Below the pieces are notes generated by a model. It searched no databases. It had not been told where the DNA came from and saw only the letters and a list, made by a program, of their open reading frames with translations. A stretch of 64,000 nt of DNA from Williamsia phyllosphaerae (GTDB lineage Bacteria > Actinomycetota > Actinomycetes > Mycobacteriales > Mycobacteriaceae): contig NZ_BMCS01000001.1 of assembly GCF_014635305.1 (NCBI RefSeq), positions 1,116,001-1,180,000 of the forward strand, given 5' to 3'. The position numbers and the translations under genes are program-made. How positions within the stretch are numbered: position 1 is the first letter of the stretch; each line of letters begins with the position of its first letter. Below are positions 17,771-26,031 of this stretch, piece by piece.

Positions 17771-18089
17771 GGAGCAACCCCTTCGTCGTTCGTCGGACCG
17801 GGCGGGGGCTGCACCTGATCAACAGGAGTCGAGTGTAAGGGGTGAACGGTGGCGGTCGCGCGTCGCTTCGTGGCACAGTGGGTGGGTATCGACGGCCAGG
17901 TTGAGCTCTCCAGCTGCGGTCACCCCCACGATCGATGGTCGTGGCTGTGTTGCGACGTCAGCGCCAATCGATGAACGCGTCGACTTCTCCGTCCGCGTCG
18001 GATCCCATCTCGAATGCTTAGGAATCCGTTCACCATTCGCGCCATCGGGCACATCCCACGCATCGACGTGAACAAGGAAGGTGGAATCC
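17771..18089. other. Divergent intergenic region, no gene seen
   Basis: This 319-bp gap separates the 159-residue gene and the zinc dehydrogenase gene. No credible coding frame, tRNA or strong hairpin is seen. It holds AGGAATCCGTTC near 18020 and a GGAAGG ribosome-binding site close to 18080, but no confident sigma-factor pair. Confidence 0.5.
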
Positions 18090-19268
18090 ATGCGCGCAGT
18101 CACTTGGCAGGGCAAGCGGAAAGTCAGTGTCGACGAGGTGCCCGACCCGAGGATCGAACAGCCGACCGACGCGATCATCAAGGTCACCTCGACCAACATC
18201 TGCGGGTCCGATCTGCATCTCTACGAGGTGTTGGGCGCGTTCATGACACCCGGTGACATCCTCGGGCACGAACCGATGGGTGTGGTCGAGGAAGTCGGCT
18301 CCGAGACCGGCGATCTGAAAGTCGGTGACCGGGTGGTCATCCCCTTCCAGATCTCCTGCGGCTCCTGCTACATGTGTGATTCCTCGCTCTACACCCAGTG
18401 TGAGACAACGCAAGTCCGCGATCAGGGGATGGGCGCAGCCCTGTTCGGGTTCTCGTCGTTGTACGGGGCGGTCCCCGGTGGTCAGGCCGAGTACCTTCGG
18501 GTTCCCCAGGCGCAGTTCACCCACATCAAGGTGCCGGAGGGACCGGCCGACTCACGCTTCGTGTATCTGTCCGACGTGCTGCCGACGGCGTGGCAATCGG
18601 TTGAGTACGCGGCCGTTCCCGACGGTGGATCGGTCACCGTTCTGGGCCTCGGTCCGATCGGCGACATGGCCGCCCGTATCGCCCAGCACCGGGGTCATCG
18701 GGTGATCGCTGTCGACCGCGTCCCCGAACGCCTGGACCGCGCGCGGGTCCGCGGCATCGAGGTGGTCGACCTCGACGCTGTCGATGACCTCGGTGCGGAG
18801 ATCCGGTCGTTGACCGGCGGGCGCGGAACCGATTCGGTCATCGACGCGGTGGGCATGGAGGCGCACGGGTCGCCGACAGCCAAACTGCTCCAGCAGGTCA
18901 CCAGCATCCTCCCTGATGCCGTCGCCAAACCGATGTTGCAGACCGCTGGTGTGGATCGCCTCGGTGCGCTGCTCTCGGCTATCGACATCGTCCGTCGTGG
19001 TGGGACGATCTCGCTCATCGGTGTCTACGGCGGGATGGCCGACCCGCTGCCCCTGCTGACGATGTTCGACAAGCAGATCCAGCTCCGGATGGGGCAGGCA
19101 AACGTCAAGAGATGGGTTCCGGACATCATGCCGCTGCTGGGCGACGATGACCCGCTGGGCGTCGATTCGTTTGCCACGCACGAGTTCCCGCTCGATCAGG
19201 CCCCGCACGCCTACGAGATCTTCCAGAAGAAGCAGGACGGGGCGGTGAAGATCATCCTCAAGCCGTGA
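18090..19268 (+). CDS. Zinc-dependent alcohol/formaldehyde dehydrogenase family protein
   Basis: This 392-residue medium-chain dehydrogenase resembles the formaldehyde-dehydrogenase-like ADH branch. Catalytic zinc ligands C38, H60 and E61 (CGSDLH and GHEPMG) are present, and the structural zinc lobe keeps four cysteines (C90, C93, C96, C104). The NAD-binding Rossmann turn is GLGPIGDMAARIA. ATG 18090 follows a GGAAGG ribosome-binding site; a GTG three codons upstream is less likely. The substrate cannot be read from sequence; relatives oxidise formaldehyde, threonine or other alcohols. It opens the stress-related block and may detoxify aldehydes. Confidence 0.85.
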   Translation: MRAVTWQGKRKVSVDEVPDPRIEQPTDAIIKVTSTNICGSDLHLYEVLGAFMTPGDILGHEPMGVVEEVGSETGDLKVGDRVVIPFQISCGSCYMCDSSLYTQCETTQVRDQGMGAALFGFSSLYGAVPGGQAEYLRVPQAQFTHIKVPEGPADSRFVYLSDVLPTAWQSVEYAAVPDGGSVTVLGLGPIGDMAARIAQHRGHRVIAVDRVPERLDRARVRGIEVVDLDAVDDLGAEIRSLTGGRGTDSVIDAVGMEAHGSPTAKLLQQVTSILPDAVAKPMLQTAGVDRLGALLSAIDIVRRGGTISLIGVYGGMADPLPLLTMFDKQIQLRMGQANVKRWVPDIMPLLGDDDPLGVDSFATHEFPLDQAPHAYEIFQKKQDGAVKIILKP

Positions 19269-19280
19269 GCGGGGCTCACA

Positions 19281-19297
19281 TCAACGAAAATCGTTGA
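19281..19297. repeat. 17-bp inverted repeat between dehydrogenase and GAF-ANTAR gene
   Basis: TCAACGA, then AAA, then TCGTTGA, with an outer partial GGCT/AGCC pairing. It could terminate the dehydrogenase transcript or be an operator for the next gene, about 80 bp downstream. The sequence does not decide. Confidence 0.45.
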
Positions 19298-19375
19298 GCC
19301 GTAATGGTGCTACGGTGACGGCGACGGGTGGAGCACACCGCTCCCCCGTCGCACAGCCGAATATGAGGAGCAGAC

Positions 19376-20092
19376 GTGGACGCGAGCTCCCCCATCGCGC
19401 CGCGCCACGACGCCCTGGCCGCCATGGCTCGCGAACTCGCCGGCGAGAACTCCATCGACGAGAAGGACCTGCTGGCCGCGGCCACGGCCGGCGCCGTCGA
19501 ACAGATCCCGGGCGCGGAATCGTGCGCCATCACCCTGGTGTCGAAGGGTGGCATCGACACGGTGGCCCCCACCGATCCGACGGCCGCACGGATCGATCGG
19601 CTGCAAACCGCCGCCGGTCAGGGACCCTGTCTCCAGGCGGCGATGGAGTGGACGTCGCACGTCGTTCACGTCGAGGACTACGCATCCGAGACACGTTGGC
19701 CCTCATACATCGCCGGCGCCATGCGGGACACCGACATCCGATCGACGATCGCGTTCCAGCTCTACCGCAGCGACAACGCGATGGGTGCCCTGAACGTGCA
19801 CAGCACCGAGCCGCGAGCGTTCGGACCGGAGGCCGAGGAGATCGGCCTCGCCGTCGCCACACACGCCGCTCTGGCGTTGTTCAGTGCCCGTCGCGAGGTG
19901 CAGTTCGCCAGCGCACTGGCCAGCCGCGACACCATCGGCCAGGCCAAGGGCATGATCATGGAACGCTTCGGAATCGACGCCCTGCAGGCGTGGGAGCTGT
20001 TGCGCAAGCTGTCCCAGGACGCCAACATCGCTGTCATCGAGCTCTCCCGTCAGCTGATCGAGGCCGATCACCCCGTGCGCGCCCCGCGCTGA
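19376..20092 (+). CDS. GAF and ANTAR domain RNA-binding regulator
   Basis: This 238-residue cytosolic regulator starts at GTG 19376, after a GAGGAG ribosome-binding site. A GAF sensor domain covers about residues 20-165. A C-terminal ANTAR domain (about 178-232) has the typical TIGQAKGMIMERFGID followed by ALQAWELLRKLSQ. ANTAR proteins bind paired stem-loops in mRNA and act as antiterminators; actinobacterial GAF-ANTAR proteins respond to unknown stress cues. No obvious paired-loop target was recognised in the window. It converges on the flavin-Rieske gene with 4 bp between stops, so the 3' ends of both transcripts must overlap. Confidence 0.88.
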   Translation: MDASSPIAPRHDALAAMARELAGENSIDEKDLLAAATAGAVEQIPGAESCAITLVSKGGIDTVAPTDPTAARIDRLQTAAGQGPCLQAAMEWTSHVVHVEDYASETRWPSYIAGAMRDTDIRSTIAFQLYRSDNAMGALNVHSTEPRAFGPEAEEIGLAVATHAALALFSARREVQFASALASRDTIGQAKGMIMERFGIDALQAWELLRKLSQDANIAVIELSRQLIEADHPVRAPR

Positions 20093-20096
20093 CGGA

Positions 20097-21599
20097 TCAG
20101 AGCTGTCCGAGCGCCTCGGTCGCCGGCCCCTCGATCACCCGACCGGTCGCGGTGAACCGCGAGCCGTGTAGCGAACAGTCCCAGGACTTCTCGGCGTCGT
20201 TCCAGTCCAGGATCCCGTAGAGATGCGTGCAGATGGGAGAGACCGTGGAGGTCTGCCCGTCGACGGTGCATCGACCGACCGGACGGAGTCCACGACGGAA
20301 CACGACGCCTTCGCCCTCGCCGGGTTCGGATTCCCCCGACAGCACGACCCGGGTCCATCCGCGCGTCATGTGCAGACCGACCTGTGCGTTGGTCTTCGCC
20401 GCGGTGGGCAGTGCGCGCAGTTCCGACGGGCGCCAGGTACGCAGGGTCGCGGCCCACGTCTCACCGGTGCCGAGCAGTTGTTCGGAGATGGCCAGCGCGG
20501 CCGCCACCCCGTTGGTCATGCCCCACTTCGCGAACCCGGTGGCGACCTGGATGCGGCTCTCTCCCGGCAGCAGCGGACCGACGTAGGGCAGTTCGTCGAT
20601 GGAGCTGTAATCCTGAGCGGACCAACGATTCTCGAGGACGGCGTCCGGATAGTTGCCCCGCGTCCAGGCGAACAGCTCCTGCACGTGGCTGCGTTCGGAA
20701 CCGCCCCGTGCCACCTCGTGACCGAAGCCCCCGACCATCAGGACTCGGCGCTCGGGCTCGTCGCTCGCGCCCGGGCGTCGCACGTAGCGCAACGACACCG
20801 TCGGTGAGTCGGCCGCCAGATACATCCCGGACGGGGCGCGGTCCCCGACGTCGAAGGTGCCCACGTAGGAACGTTGGGCGGTGAGGCGACCGAAGAACCC
20901 CCCTCGATCGAGGATGGGGGTTCCGGTGGCCAGCACCACGGTGCCCGCGGTGATCTCGCCTCGATTGGTCCGGACACTGACCGTCGACCGCAGTCCGGCC
21001 CACCCGACCCCGACCACCCGGGCGTCCTCCACCACGACGCCGCCGAGGCTGCGCAACTCGGCACTCAACGCGTGCAGCAGCGGCATGGGATCGAGCTGGG
21101 CCTGATCGGCGAGTTCCACCGCGGCGATGGTCGCGAACGGCAGCTCGGATGTGGTGGTCATCTGTGCGTCGAGGCCGGCCTCGCGTGCGAGTCGGTGTTC
21201 CGAACGCACTGTCTCCGCCCCCGAATCAGTTGTTGCATAGGTGATCGCAGATTCACGATCGACAGAGACCGATGCGGACGCGCAGAAATCGAGCAGCCAG
21301 TCCATCCCGATGCGGTTGGCGTCGACGTAGTGCCGCAGGGTGTCGACGCCGTGCTTCTCGGCCAGGGTGCTCAATCGGCTGCCCTGCAGCAGCGACACCT
21401 TCGCGGTGGTGCTGCCGGTGGTCCCACCACCGATGTGCCGTGCCTCGAGCACCGCGACTCGTGCTCCGGACCGTGCCAACAGGATTGCGGTGACCAGGCC
21501 GGTGATGCCGGCGCCGACGATCACGTGGTCGAACCTCTCGCCCACGGGTAGAGGCGTTCGATGTTCGAATCGGTCGTTCTCGAGCCACACACTTGTCAT
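20097..21599 (-). CDS. FAD-dependent oxidoreductase with C-terminal Rieske domain
   Basis: A DAO-type flavoprotein fused to a Rieske [2Fe-2S] domain, 500 residues from ATG 21599 (MTSVWLEND), which has a GAAGGAACG ribosome-binding stretch. The FAD dinucleotide motif VIVGAGITGLVTA lies at about 26-38 and GGTTGSTTAKVS follows. The C-terminal cluster motif is CTH (457-459) and CSLH (475-478), giving complete Cys-His ligands. The family is widespread in bacteria; its substrate is unknown, though amine or amino-acid oxidation linked to an iron-sulfur relay is plausible. An open extension to 21686 adds unrelated basic sequence and is rejected. Confidence 0.88.
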   Translation of the reverse strand: MTSVWLENDRFEHRTPLPVGERFDHVIVGAGITGLVTAILLARSGARVAVLEARHIGGGTTGSTTAKVSLLQGSRLSTLAEKHGVDTLRHYVDANRIGMDWLLDFCASASVSVDRESAITYATTDSGAETVRSEHRLAREAGLDAQMTTTSELPFATIAAVELADQAQLDPMPLLHALSAELRSLGGVVVEDARVVGVGWAGLRSTVSVRTNRGEITAGTVVLATGTPILDRGGFFGRLTAQRSYVGTFDVGDRAPSGMYLAADSPTVSLRYVRRPGASDEPERRVLMVGGFGHEVARGGSERSHVQELFAWTRGNYPDAVLENRWSAQDYSSIDELPYVGPLLPGESRIQVATGFAKWGMTNGVAAALAISEQLLGTGETWAATLRTWRPSELRALPTAAKTNAQVGLHMTRGWTRVVLSGESEPGEGEGVVFRRGLRPVGRCTVDGQTSTVSPICTHLYGILDWNDAEKSWDCSLHGSRFTATGRVIEGPATEALGQL

Positions 21600-22084
21600 G
21601 GAGTCGTTCCTTCGATGGCCGCGCTCCGGCGGCGTCGGCGTGCGCGCCGCGGGAAACCGCGAGGGGCGTCGCACCGGAAAGGACACACGGCGGGGCTGGC
21701 CGTGTCATCCCTGGTTCCAGTTGTACCCCACACGAGTCGTGCGCATCGGGCAGCCGGTGCACGCCAACCCGGTATCGGCACCGATCGGACTGTGCCGCAA
21801 CGACATCTGCACACCCCTTCGCTTCGAGGGCAGAACGCGCTACTGTGATCGTGGCCGGTGAGACCATTCCACCGCCGCGGTGCAGCATCCTCGCCGCGAT
21901 CTCACACAAACCTTGTCGGACCACGCTGCCGCGTGGTTTTCGGGTGTTCAACGCGGATGCACCCGTCGGGACTCGTCATGTCCTGTGTCCGACAAGTCTT
22001 CGTATCTCGTTGCGACACCGTGGATTCGTGCCGATACAGCACCTGTCCGCGCAGTGTCGCGACCGCCGACGAAAGAAGGCACCC
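21600..22084. other. 485-bp divergent control region before Mn-catalase
   Basis: No convincing gene is seen; open frames here have poor codon bias. It contains a perfect 10-bp inverted repeat, CTTGTCGGAC (21912-21921) and GTCCGACAAG (21987-21996), 65 nt apart. A GAAAGAAGG ribosome-binding site precedes ATG 22085. The length suggests complex control or a long leader for the catalase gene. Confidence 0.55.
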
Positions 22085-22993
22085 ATGTTTCGTCACACCG
22101 ATCACATGCAGTTCGACATCGCACCCGAGAACCCGGACCCGGTGTACGCCCGAAAGCTCCAGGAGCTGATCGGCGGCACGTTCGGCGAGATGACCGTGAC
22201 CATGCAGTATCTGTTCCAGGGCTGGAACTGTCGCATGAAGGGCAAGTACAAGGACCTGATCATGGATGTGGCGACCGAGGAGATCGGCCACGTGGAGATG
22301 ATCGCGACCATGGTCGCACGACTGCTCGAGGGCGCTCCGGCCACCGAGTCCACCAAGAACGCGATGGGTGATCCGGTCGTCGCGGCGGTCATGGGCGGGA
22401 TGGATCCGCAGCAGGCCATCGTCTCCGGCGGTGGTGCACTGCTCGCCAACAGCAACGGTGTCCCCTGGAGCGGCGGCAACATCGTCGCGAGCGGAAACCT
22501 GTTGGCGGACTTCCGATCCAACGTCTCACTCGAATCGCAGGGTCGCCTGCAGACGGCCCGGCTGTTCCACATGACCGACGATCCGGGCGTCAAGGCCATG
22601 CTGCGGTTCAATCTCGCCCGCGACACCTACCACCAGAACCTCTGGCTGGCGGCGATCGAGGAGCTCAAGGCGGACGGCATCGAGGACACCATCGTCCCCA
22701 ACGACCTGTTCGACGAGGAGTTCGCGGAGCACGCGACCAGCCTGTGGCATCTGTCCGACGGAGCCGACGCGGACAAGGGCCGGTGGGCGCACGGAACCGC
22801 GCCGGACGGCATCCATCAGAACCAGTTCCTGGCCAACCCGGAACCGCTGGGCAACGTGCAGGCGGGGCCGCCGCCGGATCCCAAGCTGTACGCGACCTAC
22901 GACGGCGCGATGGGCGAACCCCGCTCCGCCGCCTTCGGCACCGAGAAGGGTGTGGTCGGAAAGATCAAGGACGCGGTCGACCCCACCAGCTGA
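22085..22993 (+). CDS. Manganese catalase
   Basis: A non-haem di-manganese catalase of 302 residues that converts H2O2 to water and O2. All five metal-ligand positions of the family are visible: E35 in GTFGEMTVTMQY, E66 and H69 in EEIGHVEM, E150 in NVSLESQ and H183 in RDTYHQN. The C-terminal tail ends in a lysine-rich KGVVGKIKDAVDPTS, similar to CsbD-like tails. Open sequence upstream in this frame is discarded because it lacks family homology and codon bias. A strong terminator follows at 23009-23046, so it is a single-gene unit. Confidence 0.95.
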   Translation: MFRHTDHMQFDIAPENPDPVYARKLQELIGGTFGEMTVTMQYLFQGWNCRMKGKYKDLIMDVATEEIGHVEMIATMVARLLEGAPATESTKNAMGDPVVAAVMGGMDPQQAIVSGGGALLANSNGVPWSGGNIVASGNLLADFRSNVSLESQGRLQTARLFHMTDDPGVKAMLRFNLARDTYHQNLWLAAIEELKADGIEDTIVPNDLFDEEFAEHATSLWHLSDGADADKGRWAHGTAPDGIHQNQFLANPEPLGNVQAGPPPDPKLYATYDGAMGEPRSAAFGTEKGVVGKIKDAVDPTS

Positions 22994-23008
22994 TCTCGCC
23001 GGACTCGG

Positions 23009-23046
23009 ACCCGCCGGAGTCGCGCCCCAATGCGACTCCGGCGGGT
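23009..23046 (+). terminator. Strong rho-independent terminator after Mn-catalase
   Basis: ACCCGCCGGAGTCGC, an 8-nt loop, then GCGACTCCGGCGGGT form a perfect 15-bp stem, followed by TCTCTTTC. It starts 15 bp after the catalase stop and ends 24 bp before the BrkB start. Confidence 0.9.
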
Positions 23047-23070
23047 TCTCTTTCGCACGCCCCTCGCACG

Positions 23071-24171
23071 ATGACGATCGGACGACAGATGACGACCTCG
23101 CGCCACCGGACACCCGACGTCCCCGCCTCGGCGGACCCGGACGACCCGAGCAAGCCCGAGTCCCCGACCGATCTCACCAAACCGTCGATGATGTTCGTCC
23201 TGCGCAAGACCGCCCGCGAGTTCTCGAAGGACCAGTGCACCGACATCGCTGCCGCGTTGACCTACTACGCGGTGCTGTCGCTGTTCCCGGCCATCCTCGC
23301 GATGATCTCGCTGCTCGGGGTGTTCGGGCAGGGGCAGAAGACCGTGGACGCTGTCCTCGACATCGTCGGTGATCTTGCGTCGCCCTCGGTGGTGGACTCC
23401 GTTCGCGGGCCCGTCGAACAGCTGATCAGCGCGCCGAGCGCCGGCGTCGCCCTCGTGATCGGGATCCTGGCCGCGCTGTGGTCGGCGTCGGGCTACGTCG
23501 GTGCTTTCGGTCGCGCGCTGAACCGGATGTACGAGATCGACGAGGGTCGTCCGATCTGGAAGCTGCGCCCGATCATGCTGCTGGTCACTGTGATCGCGCT
23601 GTTCATGGTCGCGGCGGTGGCTCTGATGCTGGCGGTGAGCGGGCCCGTCGCCACGTCCATCGGCGACACCACCGGAGCGGGTGACACCGCACTGCTGATC
23701 TGGAACATCGCCCGCTGGCCGGTGATCCTGATCCTCGTCGTCGCGGTCGTGGCCATCCTCTACTGGGCGACTCCCAACGTGGCGCAACCCAGGTTCCGGT
23801 GGGTCAGCGCCGGGGCGGTCCTGGCCATCGTCACCTGGATCATCGCGTCCGCGTTGTTCGCGCTCTACGTCGCCAACTTCAGCAGCTACAACAAGACCTA
23901 CGGTGCGCTGGCCGGGGTGATCGTGTTCCTGCTCTGGCTGTGGTTGACCAACCTCGCGTTGCTGTTCGGTGCCGAGTTCGACTCCGAGCTGGAGCGGGGC
24001 CGTGAACTCCAGGCGGGGTTGCCCGCCGAGGAACACCTGCAGCTCCCCCCGCGTGATACCAAGGCGTCGGACAAGAACGAGCGGACCGACCAGGAGTTCA
24101 TCGAGAGGGGACGGGCATTGCGCGAATCACGAGGTCGCGGGTCAGACATCGACGACGGTCGTGCGCGGTGA
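23071..24171 (+). CDS. YihY/BrkB family inner-membrane protein
   Basis: This 366-residue membrane protein of the YihY/virulence-factor-BrkB family (once misnamed RNase BN) has about six helices, starting near DIAAALTYYAVLSLFPAILA at about residue 68. The family signature segments ALWSASGYVGAFGRALNRMYEIDEGRP and NFSSYNKTYGALAGVI are conserved, with WLTNLALLFGAEFDSELER near the end. A Pro/Asp-rich N-terminal tail and a charged C-terminal tail are cytoplasmic. ATG 23089 is an alternative start giving 360 residues. Function in the family is unsettled (transport or envelope integrity). Its stop overlaps the YrhK-like start by 4 bp. Confidence 0.9.
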   Translation: MTIGRQMTTSRHRTPDVPASADPDDPSKPESPTDLTKPSMMFVLRKTAREFSKDQCTDIAAALTYYAVLSLFPAILAMISLLGVFGQGQKTVDAVLDIVGDLASPSVVDSVRGPVEQLISAPSAGVALVIGILAALWSASGYVGAFGRALNRMYEIDEGRPIWKLRPIMLLVTVIALFMVAAVALMLAVSGPVATSIGDTTGAGDTALLIWNIARWPVILILVVAVVAILYWATPNVAQPRFRWVSAGAVLAIVTWIIASALFALYVANFSSYNKTYGALAGVIVFLLWLWLTNLALLFGAEFDSELERGRELQAGLPAEEHLQLPPRDTKASDKNERTDQEFIERGRALRESRGRGSDIDDGRAR

Positions 24172-24461
24172 GCGGCCCCACCCGCGGTGACGGACCGTTG
24201 ACGGTGCGTATCGGCCACGACGAGTTGGTGATCCGTCAACGGTGGGAGGTGGTCAGCATCGTCAACGACATCCTGATCGCGATCTGGTTCATCGCGGGCA
24301 GTGTGCTGTTCTTCGGTGAATCGACCACCACTGCGGGTACCTGGCTGTTCCTCGTGGGCAGCATCGAACTGCTGATCCGACCTCTGATCCGGCTGGCTCG
24401 TCGCGTGCATCTGCAGCGTCTGCACCCGGCGTCGCCGCCGTCCGACGGCGACGAGTTCTAG
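24168..24461 (+). CDS. YrhK-like two-helix membrane protein
   Basis: This 97-residue protein has two membrane helices (about residues 29-48 and 55-72) preceded by IGHDELVIRQRWEVVSIVNDI, which matches the YrhK domain pattern. GTG 24168 overlaps the BrkB stop as GTGA, so the two proteins are translationally coupled and may form a membrane complex. The C-terminal tail is basic and then acidic. Function is unknown; related proteins in other bacteria occur in stress-related gene groups. Confidence 0.82.
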   Translation: MSGPTRGDGPLTVRIGHDELVIRQRWEVVSIVNDILIAIWFIAGSVLFFGESTTTAGTWLFLVGSIELLIRPLIRLARRVHLQRLHPASPPSDGDEF

Positions 24462-24590
24462 CTCCGCGGCAGCGACCCGACGCCGTCGCCGACGAGTTGA
24501 CGACGGTGTCCGACGGACTAAGGTTGGCGAACGAGGGCCTGAAATCATCGGGTGACCGCGTTCACCCGATCTGCACTTCGGAGTTCCCTT

Positions 24591-25262
24591 ATGGCGCCCA
24601 TTCAGGCGGTCCTTTTCGACATCGACGGCACCCTGGTCGATTCGGTGTATCTGCACGTCGACGCCTGGCGTCGCGCGTTCGCCGATCACGATCTCGTCGC
24701 CCCGTCCTGGGAGATCCACCGGCGAATCGGCAAGGACGGATCGCTGCTGGTCGAGGAACTGATCGACGTCTCCGGTGGCGATCCGGAGTCGTCCGACCTC
24801 GCCTCCGACCTCTCGTCGGCACACGACGACTACTACGGCGGTCGCTCCGACGAGCTGACCATCCTGCCGGGCGCACGCGAGTTGGTGCGCCGATGCAAGG
24901 ACAACGATCTCGTCGTCGTCCTGGCCACCTCGGCTCCCGAGCACGAACTGAAGATCCTGCGGTCGCTGCTCGACGTCGAGGACGCCGTCGACGCGGTCAC
25001 CTCCGGTGCCGATGTCGAGACGGCCAAACCCGATTCCACGGTGGTCGCGCTCGCAGTGGAGCGAGCCGGGGTCGCCGCCGAGAACGCGGTGATGATCGGT
25101 GACGCGACGTGGGATTTCGTCGCGGCCAACGACATCGGCGTCCGCGGGCTCGGGGTGCGCAGCGGCGGGATCTCCGCGCAGGAACTGCTCGACGCGGGCG
25201 CCTCCGAGGTGTTCGCCGACGCCGCCGAACTTCTCGAGCGCGCAGACCTCTTCACACACTGA
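24591..25262 (+). CDS. HAD-superfamily phosphatase
   Basis: A cytosolic HAD phosphohydrolase of 223 residues from ATG 24591 (MAPIQAVLFD). Motif I is FDIDGTLVDS with nucleophile D10 and acid/base D12; a helical cap follows at about 17-85; motif II is in LATSAPEH, the motif III lysine in TAKPD, and motif IV is GDATWDF. The cap type places it near the phosphoglycolate-phosphatase or beta-phosphoglucomutase branch; the substrate is unknown. A GGAG ribosome-binding site precedes the start. It sits 73 bp before the glycosyltransferase operon and could supply or clear a sugar phosphate, which is inference. Confidence 0.88.
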   Translation: MAPIQAVLFDIDGTLVDSVYLHVDAWRRAFADHDLVAPSWEIHRRIGKDGSLLVEELIDVSGGDPESSDLASDLSSAHDDYYGGRSDELTILPGARELVRRCKDNDLVVVLATSAPEHELKILRSLLDVEDAVDAVTSGADVETAKPDSTVVALAVERAGVAAENAVMIGDATWDFVAANDIGVRGLGVRSGGISAQELLDAGASEVFADAAELLERADLFTH

Positions 25263-25335
25263 TCACGTGACGACCTCGAACGTACGGGGTCCCAACGCGT
25301 CGGCCGTGACGGCCGCACCACGCACAGGAGTTCGC

Positions 25336-26031
25336 ATGAACGAACCCGACACACCGCGTCCGACGATCAACCGCTTCGTCGTCGTCATACCGGCCCACGA
25401 CGAGGTGGACACCCTGCCCGGTGCCCTGGCCTCGGTCGCCGCGGCCGCCGCGGAGGTCACCGCCGACGTCGAGGTCGTCGTCGTCCTCGACGCCTGCACC
25501 GACGGCACCGAGGCGGCGGTCCCTCCCGGTGTCGCGACCGTGGTCATCGACTCCCACAACGTGGGGTGTGCACGGCGGGCCGGCTTCACGGGTCAGCCTG
25601 TGGGTGAGGACATCTGGTTCGTCACCACCGACGCCGATTCGCACGTCCCCCGCAACTGGCTGTCGGCGCAGTCGATGGCGGCGGCCACCGGCGCGGACGC
25701 GTTCGTCGGCACGATCACCCCCGACGACTGGTCGGGGTGGCCCTCCGGTGCGGCCTCGTCCTTCGCCGAGACCTACACCAACCTCGACGGCCACCGGCAT
25801 GTCCACGGCGCGAACCTGGGGCTCCGCTCGACGGCCTACCTCGCGGCGGGCGGGTTCGCGCCGCTCGTCGAACACGAGGACGTCGAACTGGTCTCCCGGC
25901 TGATGGCCACCGGTGTCGCCATCGCCTGGTCGGCGCAGGCACCGGTCTCGACATCGACCCGCCGCACCGGACGCACACCCGGTGGCTTCGCAGGCGCACT
26001 GCCGCGGCTCACCGAACCGGTCGCGCCGTGA
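25336..26031 (+). CDS. GT2-fold glycosyltransferase
   Basis: This 231-residue GT-A glycosyltransferase of family 2 begins its core with FVVVIPAHDEVDTLPGAL, has VVLDACTDGT for nucleotide-sugar binding, and TTDADSHVP supplies the acidic metal-binding motif. The acceptor segment HGANLGLRS followed by EHEDVELVSRL is typical of the family. It lacks the C-terminal membrane helices seen in many GT2 enzymes, so it is cytosolic. ATG 25336 has an AGGAG site; GTG 25267 is less likely. First gene of a four-gene unit whose starts overlap the preceding stops (GTGA). Confidence 0.85.
   Translation: MNEPDTPRPTINRFVVVIPAHDEVDTLPGALASVAAAAAEVTADVEVVVVLDACTDGTEAAVPPGVATVVIDSHNVGCARRAGFTGQPVGEDIWFVTTDADSHVPRNWLSAQSMAAATGADAFVGTITPDDWSGWPSGAASSFAETYTNLDGHRHVHGANLGLRSTAYLAAGGFAPLVEHEDVELVSRLMATGVAIAWSAQAPVSTSTRRTGRTPGGFAGALPRLTEPVAP

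Noticed and set aside
17821..18089. SigF/SigB-type promoter (GGGTAT near 17890) for the zinc dehydrogenase
   Set aside because: No GTTT-type -35 at the required distance, so the match is probably chance.
22085..22993. Longer Mn-catalase from an upstream start near 21593
   Set aside because: The added residues overlap the divergent gene's leader, lack catalase homology, and ATG 22085 has a good ribosome-binding site and places all metal ligands at family positions.
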